Shown: positions 26,086 to 36,305, counted from the first letter of the stretch. The stretch is DNA of 64,000 nt from Bradyrhizobium murdochi (GCF_000472965.1 NZ_AXAU01000016.1:62001-126000); one strand, 5' to 3'. Numbers and translations are program-made. Notes: generated by a model not told the origin, from the letters alone.

Positions 26086-26849
26086 GCCGGCGTTCCAAGA
26101 TGGCGTTCCAGGGCCGGAGTGACGTGCGTCTCGGTCAGCATGACGGCATCGGAAAATACCCGCTGGGTCGCGGCATCCAGCATGTAGTACTGGATCTTCA
26201 CGAGGATGGAGCCAATCAGGCCGGCCAACGTCGTGTACATGGCCACTGCCATACCGTCGCTCATCAGGCCCATCGATGATTTCATCGCGACCTTGTCGGC
26301 CGCATCGAGGGTGGCGATCGGCGCCAGCATGATGATGAAGCCGATGATGGTGCCGAGCAGCCCGAGCTTCATCAGCGTGTCGGACACGAACGCGCCAAAT
26401 CCGTTGGAGCCACGCAGCCGGTCAGCGAGCGAGCGGAGCAGCAGCGTCTGGTCGATGCGCCCGGCCGCCTGTGCGCTGGCCTTCTGCACCAGGCTGCGGA
26501 TGTGATCCGTCACCAGCCCGCCCGGTAGCGCCCGCGCATCCTCGTCCAGCCCCCTTGCGCCGCCCGGGACCGACAGGATTGCGCGGCAGCGTCGCGTCAT
26601 CTCGCCTTCACGCGCGATCGCGCGCGTCCGCCAGAAGCAATGGAAGCAGGTGACGACATAGAGGACGGCAATGACGCTCGAAATGTAGGTACGGTCTGAA
26701 ATGATCATCAGATGGAGCAGACCGTATCGCCACAAGAGCACCACGGCGAAAACAGAGAGCCCGGTGAAAATCATCCACAACAGGAGAACGCTGCGTTCCG
26801 ACGTATCCGCGCCGGATGATGCGGTCTCGGCGCCAGCCGTTGCACTCAT
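26082..26849 (-). CDS. MotA/TolQ/ExbB family proton-channel-like protein
   Basis: This 255-residue inner-membrane protein has two N-terminal membrane segments (about 22-45 and 55-75), a cytoplasmic region (80-160) and a conserved pair of segments with the MotA/ExbB signature: LMKLGLLGTIIGFIIMLAPI, then SSMGLMSDGMAVAMYTTLAG and IGSILVKIQYYML. This family forms pentameric proton channels that drive ExbD, TolR or MotB. Here the downstream coupled genes are not canonical ExbD or TonB. It is divergent from a histidine kinase-regulator pair across a 200-base gap that must hold both promoters. Confidence 0.85.
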   Translation of the reverse strand: MSATAGAETASSGADTSERSVLLLWMIFTGLSVFAVVLLWRYGLLHLMIISDRTYISSVIAVLYVVTCFHCFWRTRAIAREGEMTRRCRAILSVPGGARGLDEDARALPGGLVTDHIRSLVQKASAQAAGRIDQTLLLRSLADRLRGSNGFGAFVSDTLMKLGLLGTIIGFIIMLAPIATLDAADKVAMKSSMGLMSDGMAVAMYTTLAGLIGSILVKIQYYMLDAATQRVFSDAVMLTETHVTPALERHLGTPA

Positions 26850-27052
26850 GCTGCGTCAGCTCCCTGGAATGGCGCGCCGCGGCCCAAGGCCACCTGCGAA
26901 ATAGGCCCCCGGCTTTGATAGATCAGCGGTCACGACCGCGTCCAAAGACATATGCCCACGGTTGGTTGGGAAATTTTCCCGAATTAGAACTCACTGCATT
27001 GGCACGGGTTGGCGGCGCTGTTACGCTTATCCGCACCTTCGGGAGTGATCGC

Positions 27053-28423
27053 ATGCGCCTCGTGCTTCAGCTCGTCGCCCGCTTGTTTCTCGTGGTCATC
27101 CTGTGCCTGGGAGCGGCGACTATCTGGGCGACGATCGACGCGCATCGCAGCGTCGATCGTGCCACGGCCGCTTCCGCCGAGCGTGTCTCGGTGGCGCTGG
27201 AAGCGCTCTACTGGCGCGAATTGATGCTGCGCAGCAACAGAATGCGCGAGCAACTGCTGCCGGTGCCGGAATGGCGCACGATCGAAACGATGGGGCTGAT
27301 CTCGCCGGGCATCTGCGTCCGGCTCGAGCCGGCAGGCGCGTTCGAGAAGCCGCTTTGCGGACAGAGCAAGGGGATCGGCCAATCTCCGCCGCGCTGGTTC
27401 GCGGCCACCGTGCAAACACTGCTTGGGGATCACGCCGCGGTCGTCCGGCCGATCAGCACCCGCGCGGCCAACGCAGGCAGCGTATCGGCCGCCGCCGATC
27501 CAAATGCCGCCATCGCACTCGCCTGGCAGCACATCCTCGACAACATCCACGTCGCCCTGCTGATGGCGGTGGCGATCGCGCTGCTCGCCTCGCTTGCGAT
27601 TGCGCATACGCTTGCGCCGGCGCAGCGGATCGTCGCCGCGCTGCAGCGGATGGCGCGCGGGCAATACAGCACGTCGCTGCCCCGCTTCCGATCGATGGAG
27701 CTTGCCATGATCGGACAGGCCGTCGGCGATCTCGGCGACCGCCTCGCGCAGTCGATGGAGGAACGCGCCGCGCTGACCCGGCGCCTGCTCGAAATCCGCA
27801 GCGACGAGCGGCGGGCGCTTGCCCGTGAACTGCATGACGAATTCGGACAGAACCTGACGGCGATCCTCGCTTTCGCCAATACGATCGAAGCAACCAGCGC
27901 GCGGGAAACGGACAGGAGCGAGGTTGCGCAGGACGCGCGGATGATCTCGCAAGCCACCCATCGCATCATGGCGTGCCTGCGCGATACGTTGAACCGCTTG
28001 CGCCATCCGCCCGCCGAGGAACTCGGGCTTGAGGCCTGCCTCGTCGATCTCGTCGATAGCTGGCGCTCGCGGAATGCGACGCAGCCGATGATCCAGCTCG
28101 ATCTCAAGGGCGATCTCGCCGACGTCCGCGGCGCCGTCGCTGCGACCGCCTATCGGGTCGCCCAGGAGTGCCTGACCAATTCCTTGCGGCACAGTTCGGC
28201 GCGGGTGATCGTGCTGCGGATCGAGCGGCGCACCGGCGCGGAAAACGCGCTGCTGGTCCACGTCGAGGACGACGGTGGCGGCGATGCGGCCAAACTGGCC
28301 CGCTCTCCCGGCTTCGGCCTGACCGGCATTCGCGAGCGGGTCGCCGCGCTCGGCGGGTCGCTGTCGATCGCGGATGCGAACCGCGGGGTGAGCGTGGCCG
28401 CCACGATCCCGCTTGCAGCCTGA
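27053..28423 (+). CDS. Membrane sensor histidine kinase (NarX/UhpB type, HisKA_3)
   Basis: This 456-residue kinase has a membrane segment at about 5-28, a periplasmic sensor region (about 30-160) with two cysteines (GICVRL and PLCGQ), and a second segment at about 163-186. A HAMP-like linker comes next (LAPAQRIVAALQRMARGQY). The dimerisation domain has acceptor H261 in RALARELHDEFGQNL, and the ATPase domain carries VEDDGGG and GFGLTGIRERVAALGG. The ATG at 27053 has GGGAG at good distance. The stop overlaps the start of the response regulator by one base. It probably phosphorylates that regulator; the divergent ExbB-like operon is a plausible target. Confidence 0.92.
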   Translation: MRLVLQLVARLFLVVILCLGAATIWATIDAHRSVDRATAASAERVSVALEALYWRELMLRSNRMREQLLPVPEWRTIETMGLISPGICVRLEPAGAFEKPLCGQSKGIGQSPPRWFAATVQTLLGDHAAVVRPISTRAANAGSVSAAADPNAAIALAWQHILDNIHVALLMAVAIALLASLAIAHTLAPAQRIVAALQRMARGQYSTSLPRFRSMELAMIGQAVGDLGDRLAQSMEERAALTRRLLEIRSDERRALARELHDEFGQNLTAILAFANTIEATSARETDRSEVAQDARMISQATHRIMACLRDTLNRLRHPPAEELGLEACLVDLVDSWRSRNATQPMIQLDLKGDLADVRGAVAATAYRVAQECLTNSLRHSSARVIVLRIERRTGAENALLVHVEDDGGGDAAKLARSPGFGLTGIRERVAALGGSLSIADANRGVSVAATIPLAA

Positions 28424-29076
28424 TGAACGCGTCGCAGACCAAAGGCATTTCGATCCTGCTCGTCGACGACCATCCCGTGGTCCGGCAAGGCTACCGGCGC
28501 GTGCTGGAGCACCAGGACGATTTCCAGGTGGTGGCCGAGGCCGACAACGCCGCCGACGCCTATCGCGCGTTCAAGGCGCACGCTCCTGACGTCGTGGTCA
28601 TGGATATATCGATGCCGGGCGCCAGCGGGCTTGAGGCGATCAGGAACATTCGCGCCCGATCCTCCGACACCCGCATTCTCGTCTTCAGCATGCACTGCGA
28701 GGCGGCGCAGGTGAAGGCCGCCTTCAATGCCGGCGCGAAAGGCTACGTCACCAAGGGCTCCGACCCATCAGCGCTGATCCGGGCGATCCGTTCGCTGGTC
28801 CACGGCGAACAGGCGATGAGCGACGACATTGCTCGCGTGCTGGCGCTGGACAACCTCTCCCCCTCGGGATCGGTGCTCGATCAACTGGGCGAGCGGGAAA
28901 TCGAGATCCTCAGGCAGTTGGCCGCCGGCGCGACCACCGAGCAGATCGCCTCAAATCTCAATCTCAGCATCAAGACCGTGCAGAACTACCATTATCTGAT
29001 CAAGACCAAGACCGGCATGCGGACGGACGCGCAGTTGGTCCGCCTGGCTGTGGAATGCGGACTGGCCAGCCTGTAG
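28423..29076 (+). CDS. NarL/FixJ-type response regulator
   Basis: This 217-residue DNA-binding regulator is the partner of the upstream kinase. Its receiver domain (about 9-125) has acceptor D61 in VVVMDISMPGASG and the conserved lysine in GYVTKGSDP. The C-terminal LuxR-type helix-turn-helix (about 152-215) reads LGEREIEILRQLAAGATTEQIA then SIKTVQNYHYLIK. The ATG at 28423 overlaps the kinase stop (TGATG). No site for it can be predicted from one window. Confidence 0.92.
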   Translation: MNASQTKGISILLVDDHPVVRQGYRRVLEHQDDFQVVAEADNAADAYRAFKAHAPDVVVMDISMPGASGLEAIRNIRARSSDTRILVFSMHCEAAQVKAAFNAGAKGYVTKGSDPSALIRAIRSLVHGEQAMSDDIARVLALDNLSPSGSVLDQLGEREIEILRQLAAGATTEQIASNLNLSIKTVQNYHYLIKTKTGMRTDAQLVRLAVECGLASL

Positions 29077-29210
29077 CGGCGGCCCGGTTTTCCCCGCTCG
29101 CGGCCGCCCTACGGGTGGCCTCCCCCGGCCCGATTTGCTAAAGCACGGCGTAAAAACAAATCGGCCGGGAGCCGCCTCGCGCGCCTCGCCTGCCCGCTTC
29201 GGAGTTGTCG

Positions 29211-30518
<1,308 letters not shown>

Positions 30519-30546
30519 CAACGCACGCCGTCCGAACGCTTGACGG

Positions 30547-31143
30547 TCATCTCTCGGTCTGCAGCAAACCAAGGGCGAGATATCGGAAAGCCTCGATAGC
30601 CTTTGCAAAGACGGCATGCGGATCGTCGGCTGCGGCAATCCAGAGCGAGGCGTTGAGCGCCGCGCCATTGATCAGCCGCGCGGCAGCTTCCGCATCCATC
30701 GGCCTCACCGTTCCTTCGTCGATAAGCGCCTGGATCGTTTGCGTGGTCGAGCGAAGACACGCAGTCTGATTGGGCCATAGCGATGGATCGCCGAGCACGG
30801 CCGGCCCGTCTAGCAGCATGATGCGCTGGATCTCCGGCTCCAGCGCCATTTCGATATAGGCGACGCCCTCGGCGAGAAAGCCGAGCCACCGGGTCTCCGC
30901 CTGATCTCGTACAGCGCGCATTCGCGCCAGCATTTCCGCGTCGATCTGGCCGATCACGGCCTGCAGCAGCCCCTTCTTGTCGCCGAAGTTGTGATAGAGC
31001 GCGCCGCGCGTCAGGCCGGCCTCGGCGGTTAAATCGTCCATCGACGCCGCCGCATAGCCTTTGGTCGCGAAAGCCTTACGGGCGGCCTGGATGAGCTTGG
31101 CCCGGGTTTCCTCCACCATCTGTGCGCGTCGCTTCGCGGCCAC
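30547..31143 (-). CDS. TetR family transcriptional regulator
   Basis: This 198-residue regulator has its helix-turn-helix at about 14-60 (ASMDDLTAEAGLTRGALYHNF then GDKKGLLQAV). The C-terminal domain resembles the TetR_C_39/RutR-like group. The GTG start at 31143 is preceded by three copies of a near-identical palindrome, ACATACG-N3-CGTATGT, in the gap to the divergent RidA-family gene. The regulator therefore probably represses itself and that gene. The ligand is unknown. Confidence 0.92.
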   Translation of the reverse strand: MAAKRRAQMVEETRAKLIQAARKAFATKGYAAASMDDLTAEAGLTRGALYHNFGDKKGLLQAVIGQIDAEMLARMRAVRDQAETRWLGFLAEGVAYIEMALEPEIQRIMLLDGPAVLGDPSLWPNQTACLRSTTQTIQALIDEGTVRPMDAEAAARLINGAALNASLWIAAADDPHAVFAKAIEAFRYLALGLLQTER

Positions 31144-31160
31144 CGCTATCTCCGCAAATC

Positions 31161-31228
31161 ACATACGCTCCGTATGCTAGTTTACATACGCCGCGTATGT
31201 GGTTTATAGAAACATACGGAGCGTATGT
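31161..31228. promoter_or_regulatory. Three TetR operator copies (ACATACG..CGTATGT)
   Basis: Copies lie at 31161-31177, 31184-31200 and 31212-31228. Copies two and three have perfect ACATACG/CGTATGT arms; copy one has one end mismatch. Centre-to-centre spacing is about 23 and 28 bases. All lie in the divergent gap between the TetR gene and the RidA-family gene, as expected for a dual operator. Confidence 0.85.
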
Positions 31229-31303
31229 CAATTTATCGCTCGAGTGGGATGCAAACAGCCGGACCCGTGGAGGTCTGGCTTGCCTTTGAACAGGAGTGAC
31301 GTC

Positions 31304-31702
31304 ATGGCCAAACGCGATGCGATCTTCCCTGCCGGCCGGCAGGCACTCTACGAGATCAACCGTTATTCGGCGGCGATCCGCTCGGGCGACTTTCTGTTCG
31401 TCTCGGGCCAAGTGGGCAGCCGCGATGACGGATCGCCCGAGCCGGTCTTCGAAAAGCAGGTCCAGCTTGCCTTCGACAATCTCTCGGCCGTGCTGACGTC
31501 TGCCGGTTGCACATTTGACGACGTCGTTGACGTAACCACGTTCCACACCGATCCGGCCACGCAGTGGGAGGCGGTCAATGCAGTTCGCTTGAAGGAGATC
31601 GGTGAGCCGCCCTATCCGAACTGGACTGCGGTGGGCGTGAACTGGCTAGCGGGCTTCGATTTTGAAATCAAAGTCATCGCGCGCCTTCCTCAGTCCACCT
31701 GA
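31304..31702 (+). CDS. RidA/YjgF family protein
   Basis: This 132-residue member of the RidA/YER057c/UK114 superfamily carries family patterns FLFVSGQVG near the start, a long helix FEKQVQLAFDNLSAVLTSAGC and the closing IKVIARLP strand. Canonical RidA hydrolyses reactive enamines and imines and has a conserved Arg before the end; here the matching position reads AVNAVRLKEIGEPPYPNWTA, so it may belong to a different subfamily. The ATG at 31304 follows AGGAG. Likely repressed by the divergent TetR protein. Confidence 0.88.
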   Translation: MAKRDAIFPAGRQALYEINRYSAAIRSGDFLFVSGQVGSRDDGSPEPVFEKQVQLAFDNLSAVLTSAGCTFDDVVDVTTFHTDPATQWEAVNAVRLKEIGEPPYPNWTAVGVNWLAGFDFEIKVIARLPQST

Positions 31703-31873
31703 CCTATTGGCGGCGAGCGTCCCCGCTTGCAGGACGTCCTGGGTAGCCCCCAGCAGTTTTCCGGCCTTGCCAAGCCGATTTAGATGGTTCCAAATTGTCG
31801 CAACCGCCGTCGACAACCTCTACGACCGCCGCCGGCAACCTAACGGTAACCGCAGATCGGCTAAGGTCGCAGC

Positions 31874-32662
31874 GTGTCATCCCCGCCGAAAATCCTCATC
31901 TTCGACTCCGGCCTTGGCGGCCTCACGGTCCTGCGCGAGATCGTCCGTGCCCGGCCCGACGCCCACTACGTCTATGTCGCCGACGACGCGTTCTTTCCCT
32001 ATGGCCATCACGGCGAGGAAGAGATCATCGCCCGCGTGGTGCCGCTGGTCGGCGAGTTGATCACACGCCACGCTCCGGTCCTGGTGGCGATTGCCTGCAA
32101 CACCGCTTCCACGCTCGTGATGTCGCACCTGCGCAACGCCTATAGCGTGCCGTTCGTCGGCACCGTGCCGGCGATCAAGCCAGCCTGCGCCAGCTCGAAG
32201 ACCAAGCGCGTGTCGGTGCTCGGCACCAAGGGCACCGTCAAGCGCGAATACACCAGGCGCCTGATCGATGATTTCGCGCAGGGCTGCGAAGTGACGCTGG
32301 TGGGATCGGCAGAACTAGCTTCCCTTGCCGAAGCCGCCCTCAGCGGAAACGACGTGCGCGACGAAGATATTGCGGCGGAGCTTGCCCCCTGCTTTGTCGG
32401 CAATGGCAAGGATCGCACCGACACCGTCGTGCTGGCCTGCACCCACTTTCCGCTGCTGCTCGACCGTCTGACACAGCTCGCGCCATGGCCGGTCGACTGG
32501 ATCGACCCGGCACCCGCGATCGCCCGGCGCGTGTCCGAGCTGCTCGGGTCGCCTGGCCGCCAAAGCGATCAGGCCGGGGCCGAGATGATATTCACCTCCC
32601 AGCGGCGGCACGCGCTGAGCCGGGCGCTAATGCCATTTTTCGGCGGGCGCGTCCCGGCGTAG
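31874..32662 (+). CDS. murI: Glutamate racemase
   Basis: This cytoplasmic enzyme makes D-glutamate for peptidoglycan. The 262-residue protein has both catalytic cysteines, C75 in IACNTAST and C189 in LACTHFPLL, and the N-terminal DSGLGGLTVL (D11, S12). It begins with GTG at 31874. The 170-base upstream gap shows no ribosome site of note. A degenerate copy of its residues 165-186 is present at 33285-33350, beside the tartrate island. Confidence 0.95.
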   Translation: MSSPPKILIFDSGLGGLTVLREIVRARPDAHYVYVADDAFFPYGHHGEEEIIARVVPLVGELITRHAPVLVAIACNTASTLVMSHLRNAYSVPFVGTVPAIKPACASSKTKRVSVLGTKGTVKREYTRRLIDDFAQGCEVTLVGSAELASLAEAALSGNDVRDEDIAAELAPCFVGNGKDRTDTVVLACTHFPLLLDRLTQLAPWPVDWIDPAPAIARRVSELLGSPGRQSDQAGAEMIFTSQRRHALSRALMPFFGGRVPA

Positions 32663-32710
32663 GTCGCCTGGGCGCGTGTCACGGTACGCTGGAGTGCAGG
32701 ATGCAATTCC

Positions 32711-33181
32711 TTATGTAGTCCCGAGTCCGGCCTTGGCGCATTGCTCGTCCTGATCGCCGGTGACGCCGCTCACTCCCACGCCGCCAGTGACTTTGCCATC
32801 GACCATGATCGGCAATCCGCCCGGCGAGGCGAAGACACCGGGAAGTGTAGCGGTGGACGGCGCGCCTTTGTTGATCGCCTCCATGAAAACGCGTGTCGGG
32901 CGCCGATAGGTCGCCGCGGACCTCGCCTTACCGACGGCGATGTCCATGCTGCCCGTCTGCGTGTTGTCCATGCGTTCGAAGTACACGAGGAATCCGTGAT
33001 TATCGACCACAGCGACAGCCACGTTCCACCCGTTCTTCTGGCATTCGGCGAGGACGCCGGCTGCGATCTTCTTCGCACCTGCGGCATTGACCGCGGTGCC
33101 GTAGTCAGGGCGCTTGTCCTGAGCGGATGCACCGGTGGCCAGGGCGGCGAATGCAGCGGCGACCAGAATTGTCCTCATCAT
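32711..33181 (-). CDS. GlcG/HbpS-like heme-binding family protein, secreted
   Basis: This 156-residue protein has a signal peptide of about 20 residues (ending ASAQ). The mature domain is of the DUF336/GlcG/HbpS family: VAVVDNHGFLVYFERMD, then KARSAATYRRPT, and GGLPIMVDGKVTGGVGVSG. Family members bind heme or corrinoids or are found with glycolate oxidation. It is probably periplasmic. It stands alone here, convergent with murI. No heme ligand is obvious. Confidence 0.88.
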   Translation of the reverse strand: MMRTILVAAAFAALATGASAQDKRPDYGTAVNAAGAKKIAAGVLAECQKNGWNVAVAVVDNHGFLVYFERMDNTQTGSMDIAVGKARSAATYRRPTRVFMEAINKGAPSTATLPGVFASPGGLPIMVDGKVTGGVGVSGVTGDQDEQCAKAGLGTT

Positions 33182-33243
33182 TGTCTCCTCCCTTAGGTTT
33201 TATTGTGCAGGGGACTATACCCGGGCGGATGAAAACGTCGATG

Positions 33244-33277
33244 TGACCTTATGGTCCCTCGCCGAATGATAATTCGG
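33244..33277 (+). repeat. Left copy of a direct repeat flanking the tartrate island
   Basis: TGACCTTATGGTCC and the following sequence to 33277 match 36477-36511 at about 31 of 35 positions, in the same orientation. The two copies bracket tarD, the LysR gene and the ThuA gene, and the right copy lies directly upstream of the aldolase start. Confidence 0.7.
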
Positions 33278-33284
33278 CGTTGCG

Positions 33285-33350
33285 GACATCGCTGCGGAGC
33301 TCGCCTCTTACCTCATCGGAGATGGCGAGGATCGCAACGACACCGCAGAT
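33285..33350 (+). pseudogene. Fragment of a second murI
   Basis: The frame DIAAELASYLIGDGEDRNDT matches MurI residues 165-184 of the intact gene 920 bases upstream, with 13 of 22 residues identical over the fragment, and DNA similarity is also clear. The catalytic cysteine that would follow shortly is absent. It is a relic of a duplicated or horizontally acquired murI end, now lying between a direct repeat and the 3' end of tarD. Confidence 0.65.
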
Positions 33351-33360
33351 CGCGTTACGC

Positions 33361-34524
33361 TCACTCAGCCAGATCGCGCATGACCTTGATAAGGTCCGAC
33401 TTGCCCTCGAACCCGATTCCGGGAAGCTCGGGCATGACGATGTGACCGTTCTCGACTTTCACCCCATCCGGAAAGCCGCCGTACGGCTGGAAGAGGTCGG
33501 GATAGCTCTCATTGCCGCCCAACCCCAGTCCTGCCGCGATGTTAAGCGACATCTGATGGCCGCCGTGCGGAATGCAGCGGGACGGCGACCAACCGAATTG
33601 ATGCAGCACGTCGAGCGTGCGCAGATACTCGACCAAGCCGTAAGACAGGGCGCAGTCGAACTGCAGCCAATCGCGGTCCGGGCGCATTCCACCGTAGCGC
33701 AGAAGATTGCGCGCATCCTGGTGCGAGAACAAGTTCTCGCCGGTAGCCATCGGGCCGGGATAGAATTCCGAGAGCGCTGCCTGAAGGGCATAGTCGAGGG
33801 GGTCACCGACCTCCTCATACCAGAACAGCGGATACTGGCGGAGCATTTTGGCATAAGCGATGCCGGTCTGAAGGTCGAAACGGCCGTTGGCGTCGACAGC
33901 CAGTTGAGCCTCGGAGCCGATCTCGGTCAGAACCGCCTCGATGCGGCGCTGATCCTCGTCAATGGATGCGCCACCGATCTTCATCTTCACGACGTTGTAG
34001 CCGCGATTGAGATATCCGCGCATTTCTGCCCGCAGCGCCGCATTGTCCTTGCCGGGGTAGTAGTAGCCGCCGGCTGCGTAGACGAAGACGCGAGGGTTGG
34101 CCTCGCGCCCCTTTTGCTCAGCGAGCAACCGGAACAGCGGTTTTCCCGCGATTTTGGCCGTCGCGTCCCAGACCGCCATGTCGAGCGTTCCGACCGCAGC
34201 TGAACGCTCGCCGTGACCCCCGGGCTTCTCGTTGCTCATCATTACCGCCCAGAGCTTGTGCGGATCGAGGTTATCGCCGGATTGGTTGAGGACGCTTTTG
34301 GGGTCTGCTTCCAGAATGCGGTTGCGAAAGCGCTCGCGGATGAGACCGCCCTGGCCGTACCGGCCGTTCGAGTTGAAGCCGTAGCCAATGACCCTGCGAC
34401 CATCGCGCTCGACATCAGTCACGACAGCGACGAGGCTCGCGGTCATCTTCGAAAAGTCGATATAGGCGTTGCGGATGGGCGACGAGATCGGCTTGGTGAT
34501 CTCGCAGACGTCGATGATGCGCAT
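33361..34524 (-). CDS. tarD: D(-)-tartrate dehydratase (enolase superfamily)
   Basis: This enzyme dehydrates D-tartrate to oxaloacetate. The 387 residues are co-linear with the characterised Bradyrhizobium enzyme. Metal ligands D211, E237 and E263 and catalytic K182 (VVKMKIGG) and H320 (CIPHGGHQ) are all present, at a constant two-residue offset from the numbering I recall. The ATG at 34524 follows AAGGAG. The gene is divergent from a LysR regulator gene that has a frameshift. It lies in a segment flanked by direct repeats. Dehydratase activity is likely intact; a tartrate transporter is not in the window. Confidence 0.93.
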   Translation of the reverse strand: MRIIDVCEITKPISSPIRNAYIDFSKMTASLVAVVTDVERDGRRVIGYGFNSNGRYGQGGLIRERFRNRILEADPKSVLNQSGDNLDPHKLWAVMMSNEKPGGHGERSAAVGTLDMAVWDATAKIAGKPLFRLLAEQKGREANPRVFVYAAGGYYYPGKDNAALRAEMRGYLNRGYNVVKMKIGGASIDEDQRRIEAVLTEIGSEAQLAVDANGRFDLQTGIAYAKMLRQYPLFWYEEVGDPLDYALQAALSEFYPGPMATGENLFSHQDARNLLRYGGMRPDRDWLQFDCALSYGLVEYLRTLDVLHQFGWSPSRCIPHGGHQMSLNIAAGLGLGGNESYPDLFQPYGGFPDGVKVENGHIVMPELPGIGFEGKSDLIKVMRDLAE

Positions 34525-34576
34525 GATGTTCTCCTTGGGGCGATCTGCTTCGATGGGGTACTTCTGGACAGGGCGG

Positions 34577-34620
34577 ATTGGCCAATGCCATGATCGGTTC
34601 GCGTTATGCGCAAACGGCAT
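34577..34620. promoter_or_regulatory. Candidate LysR operator between tarD and lysR
   Basis: A perfect palindrome ATTGGCCAAT lies at 34577-34586, and ATGCC/GGCAT half-sites lie at 34585-34589 and 34616-34620, all in the 100-base divergent gap. LysR regulators bind such gaps to control both genes. Exact site is a guess. Confidence 0.4.
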
Positions 34621-34624
34621 CGAC

Positions 34625-35520
34625 ATGGATCTCGACTGGCTCAAAGACTTCCTGGCGCTGGCAGAACTGAAGAGCTTCTCGCGCGCAGCCGACGCGCGGA
34701 ACGTAACACAGCCGGCTTTCAGCCGGCGCATACGCGCGCTTGAGGACTGGATCGGCACCCCGCTTTTCGTGCGGGGCGCTCAAGGCGCCAGCTTGACGCC
34801 AGCCGGCCAGCACTTTCAGCCGCTGGCTGCCGACATGATCCGTGGTTTGGACAGGGCCCGACGCGATACCCGATCGGTGGGCGAGCGAAATACTATCGCT
34901 CTGTCCATCGCAGCAACGCACGCGCTTTCCTTCACGTTTTTCCCCGAATGGATTCGGAACCACCTGCGCTTTGAGGCCCTCGGCGCCCTCAACCTGGTTT
35001 CGGACAGCATGGAAGCTTGCGAAGAGATCATGCTCGGCGGAGAGGTGCATTTCCTGCTGTGTCACTATCATCCAGAGGCGCCGACGCGTTTCGAACCCGA
35101 CCGCTTCCAGAGCGTGCGGGTTGGCGATGATTGTCTGGTCCCGCTCTGCGCGCCCTATTCCGACGGGCGGCCTGCATGGCCGCTCTCCGGCACATCGGCT
35201 CGACCGATACGTCTCCTCGCGTATAGCCATGCCTCCGGACTTGGCCGGATCCTCTCCGCCCATCAGATGAGCCGGGATGCGATCGCGCAAATGGAGACCG
35301 GCTTTACCTCACATCTCGCCGCGACGCTGATGACGATGGCGCGCGAAGGCCATGGGTCGCGTGGCTTCCGCGAACATTGGCAAAACACGATCTGGAACAG
35401 GGACGGCTCGTTGGCGCGGGGCCACCGCAGTTCGACATACCGATAGAGATCAGATTATTCAGATCGCCCGACTGTCGCAATCACGCAGCAGACGAATTGT
35501 GGCATGCGTTGGCCCAATAG
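34625..35520 (+). pseudogene. LysR family regulator with a 1-bp frameshift near its C-terminus
   Basis: The N-terminal winged helix-turn-helix (about 1-60: FLALAELKSFSRAADARNVT then QPAFSRRIRALE) and most of the substrate-binding domain are intact. At the GGG run 35354-35356 the frame is lost: the intact reading ends at 35446 with unrelated sequence. The alternate frame continues the family pattern (VAWLPRTLAKHDLEQGRL, FDIPIEIRLFR) to a TAG at 35518-35520. One extra G restores a 298-residue protein of normal length. Either a recent mutation or a sequencing error. It is divergent from tarD and is its likely regulator. Confidence 0.85.
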
Positions 35521-35555
35521 AAGCAATGAGCGGCGGCCGTGTCGATACTCGCTCG

Positions 35556-36305
35556 TTACCTTCGCACAGACCAGAGGATAGCGTTGGTGAGGAGCCGCTG
35601 GTAGCGGGATTCCTGCCAGACTGACGGCTCGTGGCCCAGCGCCGTATAGAATACGCGCCCCTCGCCGTAGAGGCGGGTCCATGCGAGAGGCCAACCATAG
35701 AATCGCTGATGCACGCCGCTCTTGCCGAGGTCCACCGAGTTTGGGTCAAGGCGCAGAAGCACACTTGATCCACGGTAGTCGAAGTCGCTGATCTGGTAGA
35801 TCTCGTCCTCGATCTGGAATGAACTCCCTAGAAACGCCACCAGAGGGTCGCTGGGATCAACCACCTTGATGGTCACGGCCTGATGCCAGGGATGACCATT
35901 GAAGTAGCCGCCGACCAGATCGAGATAGTCCGGCCACGTGTAGAATGTGTCCGTCGCCGAATGAACGCCGATGAACCCGCCGCCCGAACTCACAAAGTTG
36001 AGAAGAGCCATCCTTTGTGCGTCGCTCATCGGAAGTTCTCCGGATGTGAAGAACATCACCGCGGCGTAGCGCGCGAGGGTTTCGGTCGAAAATTCAGACG
36101 GGTCTTCCGTTGCAGTGACCTCAAAGATACCCGAATTGCTTCCGAGCTGAGTCAGGATTGCCTTTGAAAGCTGTAGGACCTGATGCCGGTAGCCGGCAGA
36201 GTGAGTGAAATAGAGGACGCGCGCTTTCGGGCGCTGCGCATGCGCACCGAGTGGTCGCGCTGCCGCCGCGCCGCCAAGGAGCGCGATGAACTCACGTCGC
36301 CTCAC
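35556..36305 (-). CDS. ThuA-like domain protein with Tat-type signal
   Basis: This 249-residue exported protein has a twin-arginine-type N-terminus (RRREFIALLGGAAAARPLG, cleavage after AHAQ). A ThuA-like type-1 glutamine amidotransferase fold follows (about 27-245), with SAGYRHQVL, GGGFIGVHSATDTFYTWPDY and WTRLYGEGRVFYTALGHEP. The family is linked to trehalose or other sugar metabolism. Proteins of this kind often act on secreted sugars; the substrate here is open. It is convergent with the frameshifted LysR gene. Confidence 0.85.
   Translation of the reverse strand: MRRREFIALLGGAAAARPLGAHAQRPKARVLYFTHSAGYRHQVLQLSKAILTQLGSNSGIFEVTATEDPSEFSTETLARYAAVMFFTSGELPMSDAQRMALLNFVSSGGGFIGVHSATDTFYTWPDYLDLVGGYFNGHPWHQAVTIKVVDPSDPLVAFLGSSFQIEDEIYQISDFDYRGSSVLLRLDPNSVDLGKSGVHQRFYGWPLAWTRLYGEGRVFYTALGHEPSVWQESRYQRLLTNAILWSVRR

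Noticed and set aside
29100..29180. Inverted pair GGCCCGATTTG and CAAATCGGCC upstream of purB as a terminator or purine riboswitch
   Set aside because: No T tract follows, and no purine aptamer core was recognised. Left as an unassigned palindrome mentioned under purB.
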